The notes below the pieces were generated by a model. It ran no database searches, was not told the origin of the DNA, and worked only from the letters and a program-made list of their open reading frames with translations. Positions 43,332 to 53,683 of a stretch of 64,000 nucleotides of DNA are shown in pieces. The stretch is from Macquaria australasica (lineage: Eukaryota > Chordata > Actinopteri > Centrarchiformes > Percichthyidae). Location of the stretch: NCBI GenBank assembly GCA_005408345.1, contig SEMN01000344.1, forward strand, positions 186,001-250,000, read 5' to 3'. The translations under genes and the position numbers were made by a program. Every line of letters begins with the position of its first letter. Position 1 is the stretch's first letter.

Positions 43332-43716
43332 ATGAGCGTCCCGCTTTACGCACCGACTCCCATCCAGCCGACTCACCCGACGCCCTTCTACATCGAGGAC
43401 ATTCTGGGGAGGACTGCCACCTCCACCTCCTCTACCTCTTCTTCTTCCTCCTCCTCCTCCTTCTCCGCTCCGGTCATCCCCACACCGACTCTCCCGTCGC
43501 CCAACTCTTCCTTTACAAGTCTCATCTCGCCGTACCGGACGCCGATTTATGAACCCACACCGATCCACCCGGCACTGTCTCACCACGCCGCTGCGGCGTT
43601 GACGGCGACTTACGCCTCCGCCGGGACTTTCGCCGGCTCCATCTACCCCTTCCACCACCAGCACCACCGCTCCATGGGGGAGTACGCACAGGCGCTGCTG
43701 AGGCACGACCCTCTCG
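43332..43716 (+). CDS. hhex: hhex exon 1
   Basis: 385 nt, residues 1-128 plus one base: the proline-rich repressor domain, ending ALLRHDPL. GC- and CpG-rich, so long open frames also appear on the minus strand; those are shadows. Donor CTCG|gtgagt. Confidence 0.96.
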
Positions 43717-46197
43717 GTGAGTTGGGCTAATGTGCGTAAAAGTCTTGGATACGTTTAGTTTAATGATATTTTGGGCATACACATTCTTTCTTCTTTATAG
43801 TGAATGTAATTTACAGAATTACAGGACAACATACAATCATGGTTTCATGTTTCCTTATGTGGAAAAGCTCTATACGGTTGGCCTTATGACACCGTTAATC
43901 TCTTTAGTGCTTCTGGAATCAGGATACATGAAAAACCTTTTCACTTTTCATAAGTCCATATTTTGCATGTTACCTTATTGTACATCAAATGATTTTCTGC
44001 TTTCTTCTGTGAGAAATTCAGTGCATTTCGTTCATTTCAGCGCAAAAGAAATCAAACTTGCTTGGATGATGTGGCAATAGGAACACTTTTTACCCTTGAA
44101 AACTTTTCTGTCTTCACAAACTTCGTTTCAGTGCCAACGAAACCATTTTTGCATAAATATATCACGCTTGGTCATGCATGCATATCGAACTCAAGACAGT
44201 CTACAGTTACATGTAGCCTATATAAACACATTGCAGGGTAAATGACAGAGTCTTTGGACGTGTTCCTTTCTTAAGTCTTCGGCTCTCTCAGGCCCAAAAG
44301 ACGTTTCTGCATGATGCCTGACCACGCACATATGAGTCACGTTGTTATTGTGACAGACATATTTGGGGCCACAATAGCAGCAGGCTTATCCATTCAGTCT
44401 GCTGCTGCTGGTGGTGATAGGGGTGGTGAGGGTGTGTGTGTGTGTGTGGCATGGCAACCTTGACTCTTTTTCCTGACTCCCATTGTTCTAAAACATCAGA
44501 GGAGCAAGTCAGCCGGTGACTAAAACATAGCTGTTTAGCTGTTTAGGTACTGCGTGTTAATTGGTTCTCATTATGTTTCAGAGGTTAGAATTTGATTCTG
44601 TTTAGACTGCGGTTGGGTTAGAGGCTGTGAGTGATGGTTCTCTTAAGTATAGTGTGACAAGCGGGCCGTCTGACTTTGTGTTGGGCTCAACAAGCCGGGC
44701 CTTTTTCCGTTCATAGCGGAAGCCGTGAGCCTGTTGATAGGAGTAAATCTGGTTTCAGAAGCTGTTAAATGTTTTCCTGGCTCACCCCGGCCAGCCGCTT
44801 CCTCGGGAGCTCGCTGCACGCTGCTGATTATTTTATCGACATCCTCAATACAGACATATTCAGGAAACACTCGGCCTCTGATAGCCCGAGATCCGTTTTT
44901 CACATATTGTTGCACTTCCTCTGGCTGGCCAGCGAGGATGTGGCTGACTTTCTTTATGGTTGGCGGCGAGAAGAAAATAAAGCAAACAGGGCAGCGCGTC
45001 AAGCCTAATGGGATCTTACCAGAAAGTGTCGTTTAGGAGAGTTGAAAGTAGGCTACAATAAAAAAAAAAAGAAGGGTTCACGTGATGTATAGGCCTCGTG
45101 TTCAATAAAAACAAACATGTAGTAACCAACAAAGAAAAGCTGAAAAAAAGCGCAAATTAAAAATACTTTCATAAAAGAATCATTTCAGTTTTACCCTACA
45201 AAATAATCATTTGCAAATATCCCACTCCTCAGTTTATTATGTGATGTGATCCAGTCTTCTTGATATGGTTAATCAGATTAAAAATATGGTCAAATAATAC
45301 AAAGCCCCTCTGCCATTTTAAGTAGCCTATAAGTACAATATGTGTGCATTTATTTGTGCTTGTATTTAGGCTATTTATTCATTCACATTTTCTCATTCTT
45401 TTTTACTCTATTAAAGCATGTACACAATAAAAACGAAACAAAATGAAATAAAAAATAAAATAAAACGGCTTCTACAGCAGTATGAAGGGCTCTGCTGTGG
45501 CTGAAGAACAGCTTTGTACAGTTTAGGATCATTCGTTTATTCGTTTTCGTTCAAACAGTAGCCTAAATAGGATTCCACTCAAAAGCACTTGAACAAGGTT
45601 TCATCTTATTAATTCAGGTTAGCCAGTTGTTAAACTAAGCTTTATAAAGCTTTCCTTTCGTGATATTTTTCTTTAGAGAATATATATCTCATGGGACTGG
45701 ATTGGCTAACTTCCTTTGGAAAAGAGCAGCAATAAGAAGGTCTTTGCCAGCAGTTTCGACCACAGCAGATTTACGTTGTCAGTGAGAGCAGAGGACATGA
45801 GCGTCTGTTGGTGGATGACATCGCCTCTAATCACACCACAAAGCAGGAAGCACATGAAGCGGATATTTGGCCATAGTTTTCACTCTGTCACGACCTTCCT
45901 TAAAAGACAACGTGCAGCAGGCCGCTGTGGCGGCTATTGTTTGGTCCAGGCATGCAGGTCATTAACCGGAGAGGAAAGACAAAACCAGCCCTGATTAGAC
46001 TGCTGTGTCACTTCTCTCAAATAAATCTGTTCAGTAGTCACTTGAAACAACATGTAGAGCAATACTGCATCATGTTTAGTAGAGTATTGCAGCGTTGTGC
46101 AATTAATTTACTTTTTCCTAATTCATTTGAACTCTTTCAGTTGGTAACAGTTATACTGGACAGTGTATACTAAGTGATCACATTAACTTAATATCAC

Positions 46198-46242
<45 letters not shown>

Positions 46243-47850
46243 CACAGCTGCTTATGAAGTGAAATCCCATATATAGGCTAAATAGTAGCTATTATTTGAA
46301 AGATAGATGATGTGTGTGGGCTTTAGATAATAGCCATGTTTTTAAATGTTGTGGAGGGGATTGTGTGGGTGAATGAGGCTTTTGTTCCCCCTGTATTTTG
46401 TGTTCCACTTTATTACTGTTAAGCCTTATCTTTTTTAACGTTTAATTTTTATGTCAGTCGTTATAAACACGTGCATGTGCCATTCTGTGGGAATGGTATG
46501 AAAATAAAATCATACTACTTGTACTTGGTGCAGTCACCAATGAGAAATGCCAGCAATATCCTCATGAGACTTTGAACGAGTTGTCGGCCCTGTTTGTTCC
46601 TTCTCGCCAGGGAAACCTCTGCTGTGGACTCCCTTCATCCAGCGGCCCTTACACAAAAGAAAGGGCGGTCAGGTCCGGTTCTCTAATGACCAGACAATCG
46701 AGCTGGAGAAGAAGTTTGAGACGCAGAAATACCTCTCACCTCCGGAGAGGAAACGACTGGCCAAGATGCTGCAACTCAGTGAGAGACAGGTGAGTCCACT
46801 TTGACTTGCAGCACGGTTCACACCAACAACACTCAGTGGGGGTGTTTTCCTGTTACAAATTCAGTCTTTCAGAGATAGGCCTGGGCGCTGCTATACCACT
46901 GTTCATCCATCAAGTGAGACAGTGTGGATTGTCTACATCCCATGTTCACTTGAATTCTCCCATTAAGTGCATTGGTCTACTGCCTGTCTCCGGCGCGCGA
47001 GGGCAGAGGAGATGGTGCTCCATTCTCCAGCTGGATTTAACTCTCTGGATTAAAGCACATATGTTTATTGTGTAAGCCCCGTGGAGCATGCGCATCTACT
47101 TTGAACTGCTTGTATTTTGCGCAGTTATAATATTTTTTTTTTTTAAATTAAAAACTTTGTTCTGTATTCCCTGGTGTTATCTCTTCAGCTATAGTGTTTC
47201 ATTGAAATAGGGAGCCCAAATAAAAGTCACAGAAGGACCGTCATTCTTTTACTTTGTCTTTCAGGTTAAAACCTGGTTCCAAAATCGACGAGCGAAGTGG
47301 CGAAGATTAAAACAGGTGAGATGTGTTGACTAATGTCACTAATTAGTAGTTCCTTTTATTCCTTACACTGTGTGTATGTTGTATTAATTGTTGTACAATT
47401 GTTGTTATGTAATGATGTTTTCATGTTATGTGATGTTTTTATTGTATTTGGTGAGACCAAATGTGATTTTCCGGTCTGGGCTGGACAATAAAGTTCTCTT
47501 CTATTCTATTATTGAATTATTATTAACCATCAATTTAAAGGGCAGCTTTTATTTATGAAACTATCTGATTCCGTCTTCACCAGGAGAATCCTCAGGGAGG
47601 TAAGAGGGAGGTGGAAGATGACAGTTCCGCCGGGAGGAGTCATAAAGGAGACGAGATGACCGAGGCCTCCGGGATCCAGAGCACGGAGCACAGACAGACA
47701 GTCCTGGGCTCCGGGCTGGACCAGGCGGACTGCTGCATGCGCTCCGTGTCCCCGCAGCAGCACCACACAGAGCTGGACTCTGACGTGTCAGATGACACAG
47801 ACCAGGAGCTGGACATAGAGGAAGACGCCGAGTTCACACTGAACCCCTAG
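43332..47850 (+). CDS. hhex: Haematopoietically expressed homeobox protein HHEX, complete
   Basis: HHEX is a nuclear homeodomain transcription factor, mostly a repressor, acting in early endoderm, liver, thyroid, endothelium and blood. Four exons, 882 nt with stop, 293 residues: 43332-43716, 46611-46789, 47265-47315, 47584-47850. The N-terminal domain begins MSVPLYAPTPIQPTHPTPFY; residues 19-26 (FYIEDILG) are the Eh1-like Groucho/TLE-binding motif. A Ser/Thr-rich stretch (about 30-45) replaces the Pro/Ala-rich part of mammals. SSFTSLISPYRTPIYEPTPI is conserved. The homeodomain covers about residues 145-204, with helix 3 VKTWFQNRRAKWRRLK (Gln194 and Asn195 in place). The acidic tail contains SDDTDQELDIEEDAEF. 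The start has a strong context (CACCATGA). The human protein is 270 residues. Confidence 0.98.
44277..44470. promoter_or_regulatory. hhex: Candidate intronic enhancer, hhex intron 1 (left block)
   Basis: Repeat-free block about 1 kb after the exon 1 start with CATATGAGTCACG (AP-1-like, about 44330-44342), CTTATCC (GATA-like, about 44385-44391) and a GTGATAGGGG segment. Mouse Hhex is reported to carry a blood/endothelial enhancer at about this distance in intron 1. The equivalence is an inference from position and motifs. Confidence 0.35.
44640..45035. other. GC-rich, stop-poor block in hhex intron 1
   Basis: Distinctly GC-richer than the surrounding intron. It is open on the minus strand (44643-45002, 119 codons) and in two plus frames. 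The minus frame reads SHILAGQPEEVQQYVKNGSR then AIRGRVFPEYVCIEDVDKII, which I do not recognise. It could be a regulatory CpG-rich element, a gene fragment carried by a transposon, or chance. Confidence 0.4.
45715..45990. promoter_or_regulatory. hhex: Candidate intronic enhancer, hhex intron 1 (right block)
   Basis: Repeat-free segment with ETS-like ACTTCCTTTGG and AGCAGGAAGC, RUNX-like ACCACAG, ACCACAAAG and GCTGTGGC, and a GATA-like GCGGATATTT. The motif set fits blood/endothelial control of hhex. There is no coding signal. Confidence 0.35.
46199..46241. repeat. (AAT)n microsatellite
   Basis: About 14 AAT units in hhex intron 1. Confidence 0.95.
46611..46789 (+). CDS. hhex: hhex exon 2, homeodomain helices 1-2
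   Basis: 179 nt, residues 129-188: GKPLLWTPFIQRPLHKRKGG then QVRFSNDQTIELEKKFETQK, YLSPPERKRLAKMLQLSERQ. Acceptor cgccag, donor CAG|gtgagt. The conserved frame is not the longest open frame here. Confidence 0.97.
47265..47315 (+). CDS. hhex: hhex exon 3, homeodomain recognition helix
   Basis: 51 nt, residues 189-205: VKTWFQNRRAKWRRLKQ, the DNA-recognition helix. Acceptor ctttcag, donor CAG|gtgaga. Too short to be visible as an open frame. Confidence 0.97.
47584..47850 (+). CDS. hhex: hhex exon 4 and stop
   Basis: 267 nt, residues 206-293 and TAG: ENPQGGKREVEDDSSAGRSH to the acidic DELDIEED-type end. The middle is divergent from mammals; the acidic tail is conserved. Acceptor caccag. Confidence 0.96.
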   Translation, partial: ENPQGGKREVEDDSSAGRSHKGDEMTEASGIQSTEHRQTVLGSGLDQADCCMRSVSPQQHHTELDSDVSDDTDQELDIEEDAEFTLNP

Positions 47851-48360
47851 TCTGAACCACAGGTTCCACACTGATACTGGATCCACTCGGACATGCTGGA
47901 TGATGAAAACCACTGGACACTTCACAGCCTGTCAATTCACCTTCACTGGGGTCGTTTTAGCCTGAACGACGGACAGGGTGACAGACTAATTCCTGATGTA
48001 ATATTTAGGTAAAAAATCTCAAAATACAGCCTTTCACCATCTTCTAGTGCCTTCCACAGGATTGTCATGTTCTCTATTTGACACGTTTCTTTTTGTATAT
48101 AATGCATACCCTCTGCTCTATGTGTATTGATTGTTACTGTGTTATGTTGATCACTGTACATGAACAGTAGCCCATAGATTCGTTTCTCCTGTACTGTATG
48201 TCGTGTTGGATGGTAAACACTCTTAAGTTTATGGACCGCAGTGGCCTTAAAATGTGATTTCATTCCATTAAATAATCAATGTAGCGCTAATGATGTTTTT
48301 GTTGGGTGATATCTAATAAACTATTTTTGTGGTAAGAATAAATGTGTCACTTTCGGATCT
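47851..48360 (+). other. hhex: hhex 3' UTR
   Basis: After the TAG, no repeats. AATAAA occurs at 48315-48320, followed by a second near 48337, suggesting polyadenylation around 48335-48360. The exact cleavage site was not determined. Confidence 0.55.
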
Positions 48361-51300
48361 CAGCTGGAATTTGATTTATTATTTTGTATTTCTTAAAATT
48401 GCACAGGAAAAAAGGAAATCAATAAATGACGTGATGTTTTGAATTATAGACTATAACTCGGCAATGAATTAAGAGTGAAAACAAATCAACCCAAAATATA
48501 TATAGTAACTGAAAATAACAACAAGACATTGGGCTTTAGCACTAGTACAAATATTAGCCTAATCATAGTCCGAGTCGGAAATAATTTGACACATATAATA
48601 ATGAAGTTAGTATCCTTAAATAAAAGTATTAAACGGTTCTCGCATTTAAATAACAAAATAATAGAATTTACAAGAAAAACAAAAGCTTTGTAATGACAAA
48701 TCGTAAAAGAGGGATTTATACAAACACTGAGTTAAAGCAGGCTGCTTTTGTAATAACTACTCATAATATGAATAATCTTAAAATATTCAAACCCAATTAA
48801 GAAACCATATGGCCAGATATAACACAGTGGAAATATGATTTGACCTTTTTAAATAATATCTGATAAAAAGAATTTTAACAGTTTCTGTTCAAGCACTTGT
48901 AGATGCATTCATATGTTGTAGTTCAAGTATGAAAAATATGGTACATTTGAAGGATAAACATGTTCTTGAATATCCTGGCGTGTGCCTTCACCTCAGTTAA
49001 AGGTTTAGAGGAGCTGCTCAATATAACTGGCCTTAGCAAATGAGTGGCGCAGAAAGTAACATAAAAATAGGATATTTCTTCACTTTAAATAGTCCAAAAC
49101 CAACTAAAAAATAGGCTCTGTGGAAAAAAGGGACACAGCGTCCAGTAGTGAGAGTGAAGCTGCATGTTATCTGTTCATCCACAGGCACATTTATGCAGAA
49201 TATACATTGGTTTGTCATGCTGCCTGCAGAATTACATGAGATTCAAATGTGTTTTTTGTTTTTTTGTTTTTTTTTGTAATTTGAAGTAATTGGATCCTTT
49301 ACTTAGATAAATGTACAGCATTATAATCAAACATGAACAACAATGATTCCTTAAAAGTAAAATCCGCATTTTAAATTTTACTTTTTTACTTACATTTATA
49401 AAGGATTAATATCATGGACACATTCATGTGTAATCAGAATTTTAATGTATAGCTGGTCAAATCGTAGCTAATTTGAACTACTTAATATATCACTATGTAT
49501 GCATCAAAGTGTATAAGTAGTTCACAAGGTTTGGATGACAACTAAAAAGTAATCAGTACCACTGATATGGAACTTGCTTGCATTAGATAATCCACAACAG
49601 TGGACATTATGTCTATTTTCATTTATTTCAAGGTGGCCTCTTCACATGGATTAGTAACTTATCCCTGCCATAACGGTCTGTGTGTCTTTGAAGAAGATTA
49701 ATTTCAATATGACTACATTTTCACTGACAGATGACAAAATATATGCTAAAGAACGATTTTAAAAGAAACCCTTATAATTTGTTGAATTGATTGGTTTAAT
49801 ATTTTGGTTTAGTGGACAACCCCCCCACTCCTGCTAATTTCATTGCCACTACCCACCTCACCTCACAGATAACAGGAACCACTCAGTGTGCTCTTTATTG
49901 AAGATGCTGAACCCCAGAGTTAAAGTGACCTTTAGGACAAGACTAGTTGAGGTAATTGTGAACATAATAAGTAAACCAACATAACGCTTGTTGTTGTTTG
50001 GAGGACAGATGCTGGACACATCAAGGTCAAATTCAAAGATTCAAACCCAATCATTGTTCTTCATTCTGCTGTTTCACTGCCTCCCAATTTCCTGAGGAAT
50101 CAAAGGCAGCCACAGATTAGCAAACAGTTTAGTCCATGTCAATGGTTGTCCCATCACCACTTTCAACTTCAAATATCTTATCATTGAGCTCTCTTGCAAA
50201 CACTGTGAGTGGGAGTTTTTCAGTAAGTAGATTAGGTTAATAATTGAGGGAACCCTCAGAACAGGAGGGACAGCAGAAAGATAGCAGGGGACTGATTGAT
50301 AGTGATACAATATGTTCACAGTACTTTTTAATATTACAGTTGTTGAGACTGACAGTTCAACTGAGTATAATATGGGGCTGATTTGGAAATATCAAACATG
50401 GCCATTTTTGGGCCATGTGAGATATTTGTAAGGATTAAAGTTCTTTGCTCTCATAACTTTGTTTGAGTTACATTACTGAGGTTCAATGACCTCACACATA
50501 CAAGACTATTCCAAAACCAACAGTATGCACATTGATCTCAGCCTCTGTATTGTGTAATGGTTCACAAATTGTGCAGGGTAAAGTCAACATTTGGAGGGAT
50601 AGCACACACAGTTGGTGGGTGAAATGTTCAGCAGATAGCTGGTTGATTCCAAAGTGCCCGTCTGATCTGGTCAATTCACACACACACACACACACACACC
50701 ACCACCACCACCACTGAACTCACATTCTGCAACATGGCTGCTTTGATTGATGCAGTCTTTTCAAGAATAAATACAAGACTTGTTGCTGAAAACATTTTTG
50801 TGCCCCCTGACGATAAAAATAATCATTTGTTTTCTTTTTTTATAGTCGACATGTTGATGTTGATGTGCTTTCATCAAATACTGTAGTATTCTAAAACTAT
50901 AGGTCATTTTAGGCAATAAATGTGATCAATATGTTATGCACAAATTCAGAGCATGTCTTTTTTTTTTTTTTTTTTTTTTTACTTATGCCTAAGACTATGA
51001 CAAATACTGTGGAATGTTTGAAGGGCCACCAGGATGTGGTGAAACAGAATAAACAGCCGTGTACCAGTACTTCTGTTCATTTGGAGCACAATATCCTTGC
51101 TGTCAGGTAACCCTGTCTCCTAGAAATGACAATTATATTCTACATATTGGTAACAAAGTTTCTCTGAAAACAAATATGTTTGCAAATGTACCTGACTTGA
51201 AGCACAAGACAGGACATGTCTACTTTTTACCAAATAATGATTCCATAACTTAGCCAAAGTGTTTTAGGACACAGGACAGCAAACTCAGTGTCATTGTCCT

Positions 51301-51708
51301 CCTTTTTGTAACACTTCCTGATCTGGAAAATAATGTTGCCAAACATAATCAATTATGTATCCTGGAAAATGACAAAACCATTTAGTAGTGTGTCAGTGTC
51401 ATTTATTTATTTATTTATTTAGTGATTTTTATGTTTCCAGATCTTTTCAAAGATTACATGCCCCTCTGTGAACTGAGAACATTCTCTAACCTCTGAGGAT
51501 CATAAAACCCTTTCAGAAGCCAGTGGATGTTGTCAAAATGCCTTGTCATCAAGTTATAGCTTGATGAGTCCTTTGCTGTATTAGAAAGGTTCATTTTTTA
51601 AAGCATGAGTCTGTTGTTATTCTATATTTTTCTTATTGTCCATAAACCCCATATAGAGACCCAAACCAACAACACGTTAGCGCGTCTCTCAATACTGTCT
51701 GACTTCTT

Positions 51709-51880
51709 GTCTGTGGCTCTCAGCTCCAGGCCCATTGGTTCCTACTGAAGACGTAAATCTTTAAAACACCTCACAAATATGTAGTTTTAAGGGTCAGTAA
51801 TTTATTAAAACAGCTGCCCATTGTAGTTTTTATCAAACGTTACTCAAACAGGAAAAAATAGTGCATTTGTTGGGGACTAT
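51709..51880 (+). repeat. Dispersed repeat, inverted relative to 28661-28826
   Basis: TGTCTGTGGCTCTCAGCTCC, ACTGAAGACGTAAATCTTTA and AAACGTTACTCAAACAGG are the reverse complement of words at 28661-28826. Confidence 0.8.
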
Positions 51881-53053
51881 TTTCAGTGGCGGATGAATCC
51901 AAAGTTGGTGCTCTAGTGAGTATTTGGGGTAGCAGGACGGTGTATGTAGGATTTTGTCAAAATAAACTCCAGTGTGTGTGTTCATGGTGATAAAGGAACA
52001 ACAGTGTGGCTCACTTAATAGTTATTAGACAACAGTGGATCTCTATGGTACAGAGGAATATGAAAATAAAAGCCACCTTTTCATCGCTGTATGTGTGTGT
52101 GTGTGTGTGTGCGTGCATGCTCTTGTGGTATTGGTGGACACAAGTTAATGTGTGGTTATATTTGAACGACTGAGGAATGTGTTGACTGTTGACCTTGGCC
52201 AAATGGAAGCCATTATCTCCCCCCACTGAGGCCTCCCTCCTCCGCTGAGTTGATAAATTAATGAGAGAAAACACTGCTTACATCGATACTAGTGTCGCCA
52301 GCAACCACAGAGACAGAGAGGGAGAGAGACAGGGGGAGGAGGGGGAGAGGGAGAGGAGGAAACAGATAGACAGAAATATCAGAATGGCAAATATTCTTAT
52401 TAAAGCACAGGTGAGGAGAAATTAATAAACAGCAGCTATTTATTATTGATTCCAGCATTACATTTCTAGACCTGTATTCATTTAGAAGTAAGATCCATCA
52501 CACTACCAAGGAAGTGACCACTGTTGCTATTGGGTGAAGGAACCACTGAGCAACTGTACAAATACTTATACCAGATAATATCAGAGAGTGAGAATCCCTG
52601 CAAGGGCAATGTATGCAGCCACTCACCACGCGGGTCAACAGAAACACAGAATAAATAGGAAATGAAAACAAGAAACACACAAAAGTCTTTCAATTAAAAA
52701 AAACTACAAAGAATAACTGAAGCCAGTGAAAAAGGGTGCAGTCCTGAAACAGTTCACAACAATGGGAAAAGTCTCTCTGGGTATATTTTCTGAAGTGACT
52801 GCAGAAGGGTGCAACCTCTGCAGGTTTCAAATGATATCTTGCATTGAGTGTGAGCCCAAGTCACATGACTCGAGTCATGAATTGAATGGCTTCAGACACA
52901 ATTTAAATTGACCTACTACTGGTTTTTGACTTTAACACCAACCCTGGTCTAAACCATAAACAAAGTCTAACAGTTGACCTTGTGGGCACCAGCACCATAA
53001 TGTGACTGTGTGAACAGATTTTTTCCCCCATAAACATAATGAATGTAAGTGCA

Positions 53054-53093
<40 letters not shown>

Positions 53094-53559
53094 ACCCAAC
53101 ACTGTAGCTAACAGAATTATTATTGCATCCTGGGACCATTTAGTCATGTCTACAGCTCTCAGTGCAGAGGAACTAGGAGTTAAATTGGCTGTGTACTGAT
53201 TTGTGTTGAAAGAGAACAAACACTGGCTCATGTGCTCTACTGGGTGGCACACAGGACCAAACTGCTTTCTGAAGACTTGTAATGATGACAAATGTATGTG
53301 TCTGGGTGAACCACGAGGGAAAGAGCTGCACACCACATCTTCATTTGCCATTAACCTGCCATTAGGACAGTGTGCTACTTGTACCCAGGTATCGTTTGTG
53401 ATGAGGTGTTTCATTATGGTTCACATTTTGTATATTTGTACACTTATTTTTCATTCATTTGTTTGTTGATTTAACAGGGATGTAATGTAATGTTATGTTA
53501 TGTGGCCCCCATACATGACTATGTATGCATTGGCATATACTATAGGTGTGAGAGACAGT

Positions 53560-53683
<124 letters not shown>

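Noticed and set aside
43293..43782. Minus-strand frames opposite hhex exon 1
   Set aside because: These are shadows of a GC-rich coding exon, Gly/Arg-rich with no conservation.
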